A stretch of 64,000 bases of DNA from Cricetomys ansorgei (taxonomy: Eukaryota; Chordata; Mammalia; Rodentia; Nesomyidae). Shown one piece after another: positions 23,606 through 36,039 of the stretch (position 1 is the stretch's first letter; each line of letters starts with the position of its first letter). The stretch is taken from positions 1,227,501 to 1,291,500 of the forward strand of contig JAMJFZ010000597.1 in NCBI GenBank assembly GCA_026225945.1. Reading direction: 5' to 3'. The position numbers were made by a program, and so were the translations under genes. Under the pieces are notes generated by a model, which ran no database searches, was not told the DNA's origin, and saw nothing but the letters and a program-made list of their open reading frames with translations.

Positions 23606-23875
23606 ACTTTTTGAAAATATTTCTAAGAAACTTAACAATATTTACTTATTACTATAAAGATAAAATAAAAAATGCTCTTCTATAAACTCACAGAAATCTT
23701 CTAAAGCTGTTAAAGCACTTAAAATGCACACTGTCAGATTGCTCTAAACTTTATAAACAACAAAGAAAGATATTAAGGTAGTTATTATGAAAATGGTCTT
23801 TTAGAAAATTCTAGAGCTATGGTTGACTCTTTTGCATTTAAATGAATGGCACCACACATTTAAATTAGAAGATGT

Positions 23876-24015
23876 GCAGCACATGGTGATGGATGTCTGT
23901 AATGCCAGCACTCTGAAGGTGGAGGGGGAAAGATCAGACGTTCAGGCTCATACTCAGCTAAATACCAAGTTCAAGGATGGCCTGGATTACATAAAACTTC
24001 ACCCTGAAAACAACT
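23876..24015 (+). mobile_element. B1/PB1-type SINE
   Basis: 7SL-like pattern: CATGGTGATGGATGTCTGTAATGCCAGCACTCTG, then CAAGTTCAAGGATGGCCTGG. Diverged. Confidence 0.7.
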
Positions 24016-24218
24016 GAAATTAAAAGTTTCATAAATTGCCATGATGGGGGAGGAATAATTGCCAAACACATAAAAGCAAAGGAATATTTTAAGAGCCCAT
24101 TATGTGATGATGTTTAAGCTAATTCTTGTAACTGAGTTAAGAGGTAGGGAAATAACACTCTACAATGAGCAAAACCACAAAAAGTACCAGGTAAAGAAAA
24201 GTGCACACTGTGGGAATG

Positions 24219-24242
24219 CAAAAAAAAAAAAAAAAAAAAAAA
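24219..24242. repeat. Poly(A) tract
   Basis: About 24 A residues immediately before the B2 copy at 24243. Confidence 0.9.
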
Positions 24243-24446
24243 ACTGAAATTTTTATGTGTTGGTGTTTTGCCTGCATGTTATGACACGTGCATGCAGTAC
24301 CTATGGAGGCCGCAGGAGGACATAAGACCCTTTAAGATAGGAGTTAACAGGTGGTTTTGAGCAACTTTGTGAGTGCTGGAACTGGAACTCATATCCTCTA
24401 CAAGAGCAGCCAATGCTCCTAACCATTGAGACCTCTCTTCAGTCCT
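24243..24446 (-). mobile_element. B2-type SINE
   Basis: Reversed B2: TTTTTATGTGTTGG, GCATGCAGTACCTATGGAGGCC, GCTGGAACTGGAACTC, then AATGCTCCTAACCATTGAGACCTCTC, the reversed tRNA-like head. Confidence 0.8.
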
Positions 24447-25539
24447 AAATAACCAACTTTTGCTGAAATTTTGTGAACTGCGGAAGAGATTAAAACAGTG
24501 ATACATTGGCAGAGCTCAGGACAAACAGGAAATTTAATTGATCATATTAACACTTTTAGGTTTAATCTGTACACATAGGTAAACTTTGAAACATTCTTAT
24601 GAAGACAATAAACTAGCTCACAGTGGTAGCTGGATAGCACGAATTGAAAACAGGAACAGTTGAAATAGGGAGACTGGTAGAAGAATGAATTCATTAACAA
24701 CTGTGACCCTAGAAATCAGAGTTCAGATTCTAAATATGTCTTAATATAAAATTCACAAGGTTAGTTGAGCTAGATTATGACAATTGAGGGGAGAAGAGAG
24801 TACAGAGTCTAACCACAATGCTGACATAAGCAACCAATGTCACAGATGTCCCTTTTATCAAAGAAGGAAGAAGAATCCATTTCTGAGGGAAAGGTGAGGC
24901 ACTGAGAGAGGGACACATCAGAGAATTGGGTTACCAAATTACAAGGGTCCAGTCTTGTAGCTGCACATGAGCAGCACTGTGTGTAACTTACCAAAGAAGA
25001 TTCAGAGGCACGGTTAGAACAGGAGAGCAGGAGGGAGGCATGGCTGAGTCCTCATAGTCAGTTGCCTTAAATATTTACATTTCCACCAATGCAAAGTTTT
25101 CCAATTGAATATTCTCATGCTATGTCCACATTCTGACCTCCATAGGTTATGGCCCTTTAATGCAGTTCCCACCGAGTTGCACTAGCTGGTATCTCCTGAA
25201 TTTGTTAAATATTACTCCTAACTGAGGTATACTCATGTTAAAAATGCCATGTACACGGGTGAGAGATTTATTGTTCTGATAAGATGTGAAATAGGTGTGC
25301 ATTGGTTACAGTTATGATGTTAAAAATCCCTGAATTGACCACTGATCTCAATGTGCTGTGATCTCCACTACAATGAATTAAAATGAAAAATATATTGTTA
25401 TTAGCACATGTTATATAAAGTAATGGGTCTCATGACCCATTTCCTTACCTGTATGCAACATGCTTTTGCCATACACACCCATTATTCTCTTTCACCCTCG
25501 ATGCTCTCTCCTTCATGCCTTTCCTCTTCCTGCTCCTGT
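24447..25539. other. Intergenic, nothing recognised
   Basis: No supported gene. A short stretch near 25150 faintly resembles a hAT-Charlie repeat but is too weak to call. Confidence 0.4.
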
Positions 25540-26890
25540 CATCGTTTCCTGTCGTACATGTGAGCAATGTTGGTATTTGCCTTTCTGCATCTGGTATTTT
25601 ATTTCATTTTCTTGTAAATAGCAGGATTCCATCATTCTCTATTGCTGAATAGTATTCTATTCTTCATATACATCACATTTTCTGCCTGTTTATCCACTGG
25701 CATACACCTAGGCGGACTTACTAACTTGTCTATTTATGAATAGTGTATTGGTAATTTTGAGACATCATTACCAACATTTGTTGATTTTTTTTATTCTAAA
25801 AGATTATTGAATATTATTTTCTTTTATTCATAATTTAGTATTTGCTTTAAGTAATAATTATCAAACAGTTCCATGTATCTTTATCTAAACTTGACAGCAA
25901 CTTTAAAACGGCTTCAGTGTCAGGGCTTCAAGGCTCTAAGGTGGAGCTTTAGCGCCATCCTGTGGCTGACATGTTTATTACGGTTTCTCCCCCCACCCCT
26001 TTTTTTTCTTTTAGTTAGCATACAAAGTAACAAGCTTCATTCTCTCATTTTCATATACACTTTGTTTCTGCTGAACTGTCAGAAGTGAAGAGGGCTCTCT
26101 CAGAAGGTTTGATTTGCATTTCCTTAATGGCAAGCATGATGAATAAATACTTTTCATATCTTTTGCTTGTCTGTATTCCTTCACCCACATATTGATTGAT
26201 TGGTTCTTTTTCTGTCAACATTTTCAATTCTTATATAATCTGGATATTATCCCTCTCCTGGAAAATAGCTACCAAAGACTGTCTTCCGTCTTCTGGAATC
26301 TCTTCTGCTGTTTCCTTGCCCTTCAGAAGCATTGCGACTTGGTGTGATATTGTTTGCAGCTTTTTGCTATTACTCCCTAAGCTATGCCTGTATCTTGAAG
26401 TGTTCCCTCTGTTTTATCCTCTAGTACTTTAAATTTTTCAGATTTTTAGAGTGTTGGCTTTTAACTTAATTTAAAAGATAAATCAAGTTTAATTTTTCTA
26501 TATGGGGACAAGACACTGTCTTTTCTCCAACATAGATATGTTTATACCTTTTACACCTTTATTGAAAAACAGATGAATTTGGTTGTGTGGATTTATTTCT
26601 GAATCCTCTAATCTACTTGTGTATGCATCTTTTCGTATGCCAATACCAGGCTGGTTTTCTTACTATGTCTCTGCAATGTATTTTGAGATCAAATATTTTG
26701 ATCTCACTGCTTGTTGCTCTGGACCGCTTGAGATATTTGGGGTCATTTGGGTCATGGGTTCTGCATGAATTGCTTTTGCTATTTCTACAAAGAATGCCAA
26801 TTGGTAATCTGATGGGGATTTGATTTAATTTGTAGTTTGACTTTAGTAACATGATCATCAGAACAATACTAATTCTTCTGATCTGTGAAT
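25540..26890 (-). mobile_element. Old L1 ORF2 fragment
   Basis: Reversed L1 ORF2 landmarks in order: GGATTCCATCATTCTCTATTGCTGAATAGTATTC, GGTTTGATTTGCATTTCCTTAATGG, GTGTGGATTTATTTCTGAATCCTC, GCCAATACCAGGCTGG, GATGGGGATTTGATTTAATTTGTAG. Frames are broken many times; an ancient insertion. Confidence 0.85.
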
Positions 26891-27529
26891 GAGAAGCTTT
26901 TTCTCACAGACAACGTGAAGACTGGTAGAGGGTGGGACTTGACTTGTGAGCTACAGTTTTCGTACTTCCTGCTAAGAAGATGAATCCTGAAACTAAATTG
27001 CCTAGGCTTTGATGCTGATCTTGTCACTTGTCAACTCCATAATGCTTTGTTTAGAGCTTCTTGTGGTTTAGTCCCTTCTCTCAAAAAGAATGGCAGTCAG
27101 CACTGCTTAACCACTTGACTGGGAACATTCTTGAGCCGATAGGTATAAATCAGTAAAGAATGATGCTAGGCACATTTCAGTAGAAATGTAAGTCATTGTG
27201 GAAATGTGATGACATGGTACTTAAATTGAACGTGATGATGATTAGGATGTAGAGGTAGTGAGGAAATGAACATTGAAAGGGATTCTAACTTGTTTTGATA
27301 CAGTTCTGTGAACTAAAATCAATGTTAAGGTTTTAGGACAAAGAAATAATTAGCTCTATATTTTGAAATATCATCTTGGCAGTCACAGAAAGAAAGGTTT
27401 ACAAGAGGAAATAATCTGTAAGACAGACCAATCAAGACGTTTGTAATGGAGCAGGATTAACTGCAAGAAGAGTCACTTCTTAATCTTAGAAGTTGAAGTC
27501 ACCTATCAATATAACTCTGATATCAGAGT
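26891..27529. other. Intergenic, nothing recognised
   Basis: No supported feature. Confidence 0.4.
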
Positions 27530-28800
27530 TGGTACTAAGCAGAGCTGACAGGCCAGAGGAAACCTGCTGCTCTGGGCAGCAGCCATTCCCAAAGAGCTGC
27601 AGACCAGCAGGGACTTGGATTCAGATGTGGCCCCTTGCCAAGCCAAACTCATCAGGAGGTATGGTTCTGCTATCTGGGTCATTACCCTCTCCCAGATCTG
27701 ATCCTGTCTATGCACCTAAGGTTCCCCCCAGACCCCATTGTAGGCTGCTGGGAGCCTCCCTCATCTGCACTCCCTGTCTAACAGAGTAGCTCATTAACAA
27801 CTTTTTAATGAGGTTACAGACAGTGACTGCTCATTAATATATTGATTAGTGTGCAGCCCCAGAGACTGAGGAAACTGAGAATAGAGGTCAACGACAACAA
27901 CACCCAGCCAAGGTGTGGCTACATCTTAGTGAAGACAAGACACTCCTCTAGGCAGAGATTCCCAGGTTTTTATTGTAGGGTCTCTAGGGTCCTTGCAGCT
28001 TCCGGAGACTGTAGTTCTGAAAATAGAGACCTAGAGGGACCAGAACCTTAGTGGGATGAAGGGACAACAGAGCAAAGTGATCAAGGCTTGCAGCAGCTCT
28101 TGGTCTAGAGAGACTCTTAAGGAAACTGGATGCTTTTCAGGCTTCTTGGGATGCTGTGGGAATGAGATGCTGCTTTTGGAACAGCTTACCATCTTGTCTT
28201 TTGTATCCATGAATACCATGTTGTTTCCCCCTTCATATCCAAGTGCAGAATTTTTGTTCCTAGACTATATTCTTGTAGGGATCCATTACGCCTTCTTCTT
28301 TCCTCTCTATGTACATCCATCAGACAACCCACTCATTCCCAGGGTTTCAATGAATCATCCCTATATGGAGATAAAACTCCGGCATTGGCTGGTACCTCCT
28401 ACAAGGATCAGTGGTGGAGCCCTGTCTACCTGTAGTAACGCTGCAGGTTCACACATCTTTTCACACACTCTCCTTAGCTGCCCTGAATGCCTTCTAAATT
28501 CACATACATCAATCTATTATTATGTGTATAAAATCATTATTACATCATCTTCAGAATAAAACTAATGTCCTATGCCTGCCATAAAAACCTGCTCACAGTT
28601 CAGCTCTGGCTTTTTTCGAATTACATTTCCTATTACATCCAGCCTTTAATTGAATGAGCAAGCAGTCAATCATTGCCAAGTCATTACCTACACCCCATGC
28701 ATTTTTCAGTACCTTTGTTACTCTCACCAAAAATTTGTAACTTACAAATCCTCATTTCAAATCCTATCTGTGCTGTTTACCAGCTATGCAAGTTCATGAA
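27530..28800. repeat. Paralogous block, copy B
   Basis: Second copy of the block at 15170-16195, same orientation, upstream of OR10A copy 2 but about 9 kb from it. The extra distance is filled in large part by L1, SINE and MT-LTR insertions at 29.5-34.6 kb. A 167-codon plus-strand open frame at 28056-28559 has no counterpart in copy A and no domain I recognise. Copy B carries extra internal sequence around 27960-28130 compared with A. Confidence 0.6.
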
Positions 28801-29529
28801 AACTGGTTCAAATTTTAATCTCTGATTTCCTCAAGTGTGAATGATGTGATAATACCTCATGTATGTAATATAATGGTGAAATAGTATTAACAACTCAACC
28901 ATGAAAATTTTAAATAACACATTGTTCAGCAACAGCAGGAGTACCAGGGATTGAACCAAGTGGTGTTTGCCAACCCCTTTGATTCAGAGGACCTCCATAT
29001 TCCTTCTAACTCACAGGATGCTCTGGTCCACAGAAATGTCCACAGGTGTTTGCCACTTTTTGCAGCATAGGTGATTTATCAGGTTTCTTCCTTTGCCAAC
29101 AGAGTAGTATTGAATAAAGGCACTAGCCTGTAATTGATACAAAATATGTGTTATGTCTGTGTAAGCAAAGTGTCCCTCACACTGTCCCTCACAGGGGTGG
29201 ACAGAAAGTGCAGAAGAGGACCAAGTATAAGTGTCAGAGCCGAGGTTGAAATCCGTGAACACCTGTCCCAAAGACTGTGTTCTTTCCAGTATATCACTTA
29301 TTCTTCTCTAATGTTCAAAGACAGAAGCCAAGAGGGATGAGGAAAGAAAGTAATAGTGCCTGAGGAGGGACGCCAGAGGCTTTCAGGTGTGTCAGGGGAA
29401 AATGCACTGAAGCTATTAATACAAATAAATGAACTGTTAGCATATACAAATAACTATACCTCTGGTGTGATAAAAAATATATTTATTTTATAAATAAAGC
29501 TTCTTAGAACAGAATGGCTCTCCAACAAA
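28801..29529. other. Intergenic, nothing recognised
   Basis: No supported gene; open frames at 29011-29340 lack recognisable domains. Confidence 0.4.
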
Positions 29530-29770
29530 AGTATTTTTAATCTATTTTTTATTCTCTCTTACAGTACACCTCCTTCCATTCCTCCCAGCTCCCTCTATCT
29601 TCCCTCTCCCTCAAATCTACACTCCCTACTCTCTCAGAACAGAGCAGGCCTCCCAGAGTTACTAATCAAACAGGGGAAAGAAGATGGAACAAGGCTGGGC
29701 ACAAACCCCTACATCAAGGCTGGACGAAGACAGAAAGTACATTTTTGTGTCCTTTCTAAATTTTTCTTTC
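29530..29770 (-). mobile_element. L1 3' UTR fragment
   Basis: Reversed pyrimidine-rich L1 3' UTR, with CACCTCCTTCCATTCCTCCCAG, CAGAGCAGGCCTCCCAGAG, TTACTAATCAAA and GGAACAAGGCTGGGC in order. Confidence 0.7.
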
Positions 29771-29997
29771 CATATGTCCTTCCTTTTACCCTATGTACCC
29801 TATCCCAAGTTGACTCTAACATTATTTAATATTCAACTCTAATATTTCCGTTTTATTACTGCAATTTCACTAGGCAAAGCTAAGCTCATCCTCTTTTATG
29901 CATTATAAGCATTAATTACATTGCACTGTGTTTTAATACAGAGGATACAGTGAAGGCAGCTTATCACTTGCGTTTTTGTTTCTGACATCTACTTCTA

Positions 29998-30100
29998 GTG
30001 TAACTCCAACTCCAGAGGTCTGATGTCCTCTTCTGGCCTCAGTGAACACTACACTCACATACACACATAACACATAATTAAAAATAAAAATAAAAATCTT
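29998..30100 (+). mobile_element. B2-type SINE, 3' part
   Basis: TGTAACTCCAACTCCAGAGG, CTGATGTCCTCTTCTGGCCTC, CA-rich end and AAATAAAAATC tail; the head is missing. Confidence 0.75.
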
Positions 30101-30317
30101 TCTAAGTAGATTCCCTATCGATACTGACCACTGTGCTCACCTCAAATCCTTTCCCAAAGGCAATGTGTACTACTAACTTCTAATAGAGTCTGAGATTTCC
30201 TAATAATAAAGTCTGATTATAAATTGATGGTTTTCATTTTATAAACTGCAGGTGTGCTGCAAGGTGTGCCTATACTGTGCTTCATCTTAACCTCTGAAGG
30301 TAATTTTTCATTTGTTG

Positions 30318-30500
30318 CTGTTGTTCTGACTGTATGGTGTGTGCTGAGAACACACGAATGCCATGACATACATGCAGAGGTCAAATGCAGTTTTATGGAG
30401 GAGAATCTTTCCATCTGTTTTTACATGGTTTCTGGAGATTGGCCTAGGGTCATCAGGCTTCCCCAGCAAGCACTCGTCCCCCGGAGTCATCTCACCGGCC
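30318..30500 (-). mobile_element. B3-type SINE
   Basis: Reversed B3: GTGTGTGCTGAGAACACACGAATGCC, GGCCTAGGGTCATCAGGCTTCCCC, then GAGTCATCTCACCGGCCC as the reversed head. Confidence 0.75.
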
Positions 30501-30639
30501 CTTTGTCTTGACTTTTAAAAATGAAGATTTTAATTTTTTTATGTTTTAACTTATAGACAGGGCACAGTAATCACATAGTATATGAACACAGATGCCCCTA
30601 CTATTAACACCCGTGTTAACTAAAGTCCCTGCTTTATTC

Positions 30640-31060
30640 CAAAAACCTTAGTTTTCATCCAATTTTTTTTCTGTTCCAGGATCACATTCAGGTTATCCCT
30701 TCACATGAATCCACCATGTCTCTATGAAGCGTCTCGTGGCTATGCCAGTTTCTCAGACTTCAACTTGTGGAAAAGTGCTTTGTAAAATGCCCCATGTCAG
30801 GATTTGTTTGCAGGGTTTCATATGACAAGATTGGGTTTATGACTTTGGAAGGAAAGATAGCAAGATTAAAGTACCATTCTCATCACATCCATCAAGAACA
30901 CAACATCCACATCTTAGGGTTTGCTCACCCAGCAGGTGCAGTGTTTATCAGATGTCTCTGTTATGAAGTAACACACATACATTTCATACTATACTATTTA
31001 GGAGGAAAGTCACTGTTCCGAACGTCTTCTAACCAAAACGTCGAGAATTTGGCTAGGAAG
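30640..31060. mobile_element. Possible ancient mammalian repeat relic
   Basis: Segments such as GTTCCAGGATCACATTCAGGTT and CATGTCTCTATGAAGCGTCTC resemble an old L1M-type mammalian repeat. Identification is from memory and weak. The 101-codon frame at 30767-31072 is probably fortuitous. Confidence 0.35.
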
Positions 31061-31067
31061 ATGGCTA

Positions 31068-31350
31068 AGTAAAGCTCTTGCCACACAAGCTTAAAGACTT
31101 GAGTTCTAGTCAGTGGGACATGGCTATAATCCTACTGCTCCTACTGAGAGATGGGAAGTGGAGTCAGGAGAACCCTGGAAGTTGAAAGGCCAGCTTGCCC
31201 TTCATACATAGCAGAGAACAGCAAAGAGACCCTGCCTCAAACAATGTGAGGGTCAAATTCCGGCACCTGAAGTTATCCACTGATCTGCACACATGCGTCA
31301 TCGCACCGCACATCTGCACACACTGTACACATGCATACTATACACACACA
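31068..31350 (+). mobile_element. B2/B3-group SINE
   Basis: Head GGCTAGGAAGATGGCTAAGTAAAG, middle GACATGGCTATAATCC, AAAGAGACCCTGCCTCAAA, CA-rich end with CACACATGCG and ACACACACAAAAG. Same subfamily as the copy at 7686-7960. Confidence 0.65.
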
Positions 31351-31577
31351 AAAGATAAACCCAAATTGTGAGGCGTTATGTTCTAACACTGTGTCAACAT
31401 AAATTCTTTGGAATCTTCTTGCAGAAGAAATGTGTTGGTTCTCTTTATTTCCTTATTTAATCTTGTGCTTACACCACTGTATACCCATGACTTTTTAATA
31501 ATAATAATTATTATTATTATCTATTTCTACTTTGCTTTTTCCTCAAATTATTACAGCTTTGGCTATAGAAAGCTCTT

Positions 31578-31726
31578 TAGGAGATGAAGGGTGGCTCAGT
31601 GGTTAAGAGTACTTGCTGATCTTCCAGAAGACCCAAGTTCAGTTCCTATTATTCACATTAAATAGCTTACAACTGTCTTTAACTCCAGTTCCAGGCCTCT
31701 GGCCTCCATCAGAACCTGTACTTACA

Positions 31727-31780
<54 letters not shown>

Positions 31781-31818
31781 CTTACAAATAATAAAGAAAA
31801 ATCTTTAAAATGTTTGTT
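31578..31818 (+). mobile_element. B2-type SINE with (CA)n(GA)n insert
   Basis: Head GGAGATGAAGGGTGGCTCAGTGG, CTTCCAGAAGACCCAAGTTC, AACTCCAGTTCCAGG, then a (CA)n(GA)n tract at about 31722-31778 before an AATAATAAAGAAAAATC tail. Possible 8-bp flanking repeat AAAGCTCT. Confidence 0.8.
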
Positions 31819-31859
31819 TAAAGCTCTGGGACATTTGGTGTCTGTATGATCCAACATAC

Positions 31860-32235
31860 TCTCTCTTTTCTTTCCTTTTTATTTATTTTTAATATTTTAA
31901 AAGTTATTTATACCCTGACAATTCCAAGCACATGTACAATATATTTTGATCATATTCAACACTTTCTTATCCCCTCCTCTTAACTTTCTCCCACTCCTTC
32001 TAGATGCTCCTTCTTCTACCCTATGAGTTATTTCTTCTTTTTTTAATGACCCACTTAGTTTGACTAGAGTAGTTTATACAAACATGAGTTCAAGGTCATT
32101 TATAGGAACATGGGCAACTCACCAGTGGCGACTTTGCTGATGAAAATTATTTCTCCCTACCCGGCAATGATTAATATCCAATAGCTCCTAAATTTGAGTA
32201 TGGCCTGATAAGCACCCTAGCACCTATTCTGGAAT
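31860..32235 (-). mobile_element. L1 3' UTR fragment
   Basis: Reversed rodent L1 3' end: ATGTACAATATATTTTGATCATATTCA, CCCCTCCTCTTAACTTTC, TTAATGACCCACTTAGTTTGAC, then AATATCCAATAGCTCCTAAAT. 5' truncated. Confidence 0.75.
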
Positions 32236-32284
32236 GTTGATAGAGTCAATCATGTACAAATATTATGCAGATGACACCATATTA

Positions 32285-32382
32285 CTGTTTGAAAGGATTA
32301 GAAAGATTAGGAGGTATGACCTTGTTAGAGGAAGTATGTCACTAGGGGTGAACTTTGAGGTTTCTAAAGCCCACACTAGGCC

Positions 32383-32451
<69 letters not shown>

Positions 32452-32611
32452 CTTGCATGTTACTCTCTCCTACCTATGGATCGGGATATAGCTCTCAGCT
32501 ACTGCTCTAGCTCCATGAGTGCCACCATGTTCCCCCAATGATGATAATGGACTAACCCTCTGAAACTGTAATTAAGGCCCCAAATTCAATGTTTTCTTTA
32601 ATAAGAGTTGC
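32285..32611 (+). mobile_element. MT-type MaLR LTR, 3' truncated
   Basis: TTAGGAGGTATGACCTTGTTAGAGG, TCACTAGGGGTGAACTTTGAGG, AAAGCCCACACTAGGCCC, an expanded (CT)n at 32385-32450, GCCACCATGTTCCCCCAATG, ATGATAATGGACTAACCCTC, and TAATAAGAGTTGCC. The usual last 40-50 bp are missing; L1 sequence follows directly. Confidence 0.85.
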
Positions 32612-33830
32612 CTTCCCAGTCCCAGAAAGACAAACATGCTATGTTCTCACATATATCTGGGTATTAACTATTAAGCAAAGGACAAAGGTGATGCCATCCA
32701 CAGACCCAGAGAGACTATGCAACAGGAGGGCCCCAGTGGGGACACAGAGATCTCCCTGGTAAAGGGGAAATAGAAATGATGGCCCAGGTGGGCTGGAGAA
32801 GGATAGGAATGGGAGGAGAAGGGTCCAGGTGTGAGGAGAGGGATGGAAGGAGAGAATATATGGAGAGATGGTTAGAATTGGAGGACATTTAGAGGGGTAT
32901 CTAGAGACCAGGGCAGTAGAAACTCACTGGAGTACACGATGGAGACCCTGTCCCTGTCAAGGACCTCTAGCAATGGGGATGGGGAACCTGAACAGGCCAT
33001 CTCCTGTAACCAGGAAAGACTCTGAGTGGTGGGACTGAAGCACCACCCCAACCACAAAACCTCCAACCTATAACCTATTTTCCCTACAATACCCACTGGG
33101 ACAATGGAAGGACAGAACCTCCCATGCCAAAAGAGAGAACCCATGCCTGATCCTGCAGACTAGGCCAGGAACTAGGGGCTGGATAGCCAGATGATTTCTA
33201 ATGACATCCCACTCTACTCAGAGATTAACGTCTAGCCCAATCTTCAGCACAGGGTCTTTCTCTGACAGTGGATGGGAGCAGATACAAAGACTCAGGGCCA
33301 AATATTGTGCAGAGCTATGGGAACCCCGCAGAAGATGGGAAGGAAGGACTGCAGGACCAGAGGGGTCCAAGTCATCAGGAGAACAAGCCCCATGGAGTCA
33401 ACTGACCAGCACTCTTAGAGTCCCATGGAGCCTGAAGTGGCAAACATAGAACCTGCAGGGCCCACTAGATATGTCTTATGGTTGTCTGGCTTGGTGTTCT
33501 CACAGAGATCCTACAGGCTAGAGTTGGGAAGGGTTATTCAATGCTTTTGCCTGCCCTTGGAACCTACTTCCTCCTGCTGGGTTATATAGTCCATCTTTGA
33601 TGTAAGGATTAGGGCCCAGCCTTGTTCCATCTTCTTGTACCTTATTTGAGCAGTAACTCTAGGAGGACTGTTCTTTTTTCTGGGGAGATGCAGGGGTGGG
33701 GATAAGTAGGTGGAGGTAAAGAGGGTAGATAAGGATGAAAGGGAAGATGGGGAGCTGGGAGGAGTGGAGAGGGGAGGGGTGTGTCAAGATGCATTATACG
33801 AGAAAAGATAAATAAATAAGGAATTTTGTT
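32612..33830 (+). mobile_element. L1 3' UTR, long fragment
   Basis: About 1.2 kb of rodent Lx-type L1 3' UTR: CCCAGAAAGACAAACATG, GGGTATTAACTATTAAGCAAAGG, GACCCAGAGAGACTATG, CATCTCCTGTAACCAGGAAAG, GGCTGGATAGCCAG, ATGGGAGCAGATACAAAGACTCAGGGCC, CTCTAGGAGGACTGTTC, and a purine-rich 3' end finishing GAAAAGATAAATAAATAAGG. Open frames inside it are fortuitous. Confidence 0.9.
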
Positions 33831-34366
33831 TTCATTAGTAAAATGACTTTAAAAGCTTCAAATTAAATAATTTATTTATGCTTCCCTGATAAACACCAAA
33901 TGGCAGATGACACAGGTGGAACAAGAGGCCTTCTGGGCCATGGCCACTGCCTTTGCCTGGCCGGGCCAGGGCAGAGAATGTTGGACTTTATGGAGGCTCC
34001 AGTTAGCTACAACATAGGATTTTTATACAAGAGAAGATAAAGTGAATTAATCTTGCTAAAAAATTAATAATTTAATTCCATTCTATTTCTGTTTTGAACT
34101 TTTGACTAGCTACTTCAAAATTCAATAGCCTCAAGTGACCTGAACAATTAGGGATCAAAGATTGTGTCTCCTTCTTATATATTTTCTTGAAAATGATCAG
34201 CATAGGACAAGATAACTAAAAATGACAAACTAAATACTAAGATCTACGTGTTTGACACTTATTCCGCTATAGCTTTCTATTTCATGCCCCTGAGCTTAAA
34301 AAATCCATTTAGTTTTATTTACTGCTAGTCTACTTGGAAAACCTACTAAATATGGACTAAGCTTGG
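33831..34366. other. Intergenic, nothing recognised
   Basis: No supported feature. Confidence 0.4.
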
Positions 34367-34600
34367 GACTGGGGATATAGATCAGTTGGTAGCATGTTTA
34401 CATAGACCATATGAAACCCTGGTTCAACCCCCCACCAACACTATACACTTTGGACGTGGTGATCCACACCCATGATCTCAGTACTTGGTTAGTCAAGACA
34501 AAAGGATCAGAATTTCAAAGTCATTGTAGCTACATAGTGAATTCAAGGCCATTCTGTACTACTGAGAATCCATCTCTAAAAAAATAAATAAGTAAAATAT
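34367..34600 (+). mobile_element. B4/RSINE1-type SINE
   Basis: ID-like head GGGACTGGGGATATAGATCAGTTGG, CCTGGTTCAACCCC, joined to a B1-like right half with CGTGGTGATCCACACCCATGATCTCAG and CTACATAGTGAATTCAAGGCC, ending in an A-rich tail. Confidence 0.8.
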
Positions 34601-36039
34601 AAGACATATAAGCACAGGAATCATACCTGTTTGTTTTATTTGTATAATTAATAGACAGAAGAGGGTCTTATCTGGAGTATATGTGATATATGAATATTTG
34701 TTAAATTTATACACCACTACCTGCTTTTTAATTGACATAAACCATTTTATTTCATTGTAGCATCACTTCTATCCAATGAGAAAATTATCTTTAAGCAAAA
34801 TGAAAACTGAAGCTCAGAGAGTTTAACAAAACCACCAAACATCACAAGCAGAGAATCCCAGAACTAGGGTTAAATTTAAGCCACTAAGTTTCAGCCTCTT
34901 GGTGTTTTCCCTTACATGGTTATGATGCTTCCATTTACTAGAATTTGTTTTACTTTCTTTGTGTTTATCCTATTGGTATCAGAACTTCATCACAACCTCA
35001 AAGGATAATAAATTCAAGAAAGGTCAGGTCTCATGGGGGACAAAAGAAAGCCTAGTAATACCTGGGGGAAACCCAAGATTCTAGCCCTTCATCAAAACCC
35101 CAAAGACAAAAGAGTCGCAGCTGAGGACAACTGAGGACAACAACAAAGCCAGAGGGTTCTGTCTTCTGTTTCAGCTTCTTCTCGTCCTGTCAGTCCAGTG
35201 TAGGAGAAGAAGCATCTCCTAGCAGTTTTCTCAGCATGCCCCAGCAAGGCCAATGTGTCTCACTTAATATTGTTTAAGTATTAAGGAAATGAGATTTAGT
35301 AAGTATATAGGAAAGAAGACAAATGGGATGAGTTTTATTATTGGCTATGATTCTTAAATACTGTCACTGATTCTGTGATTCTGACCAACAAATATGCAGA
35401 GATTTTGTAGGTACTTCCAATCTTCTTAAACAAAACTTCTCTTATTAACTGATTGTAACATATTGCCAATTACTGTGCCTTCATTATTACCATTGCCTTG
35501 TTATTAATTTTTAGTTAGCCTGCAAAATAATGGGTTCCATTAAGCAGTACCTCTTTTGAAATGCATCCAAAGCTTATTAACATTCTGGATTTAACAGACA
35601 TTTTAATTTGTTATAAAACTCTGTTCATGGTTTTATGTGAATAAACACTGTAGTTTTGTGGATGATATAACCATTTGTGACAACAAACTGATAAGATTAA
35701 GATATTCCCAAACATCGAATAGACCCAGTATCACAAAGTATTTATTTACAGAGGTGCTTGCTTCCGTTTGTTAAAATACGGTCTTTACTTTAAAGACAGA
35801 ACTTTTATTTTATATTTCTGACTTTACTTCTCAAAATGAGTTTAGCTTTGCATGCAGTTACAGAAAGTAGGGCAGAGAATTTTGGTTTAACCCTTCTCCC
35901 AAAGATAATGGCTTTAAAAGCTGCAATACAATACCACATTCAGGATGGTAACATTTGCTTAAAAACGGATGATGATAAACAATTTCTTGATTTTCCCCCC
36001 TAAGTTGTGATTTATGTTTATTTTTATTTATTTGGCATT
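34601..36039. other. Intergenic, nothing recognised
   Basis: AT-rich unique-looking DNA, no supported gene. Confidence 0.4.

Noticed and set aside
28056..28559. 167-codon frame in block B
   Set aside because: No counterpart in block A and no domain; likely fortuitous.
32872..33449. Open frames of 82-90 codons on both strands
   Set aside because: They lie inside a recognisable L1 3' UTR.
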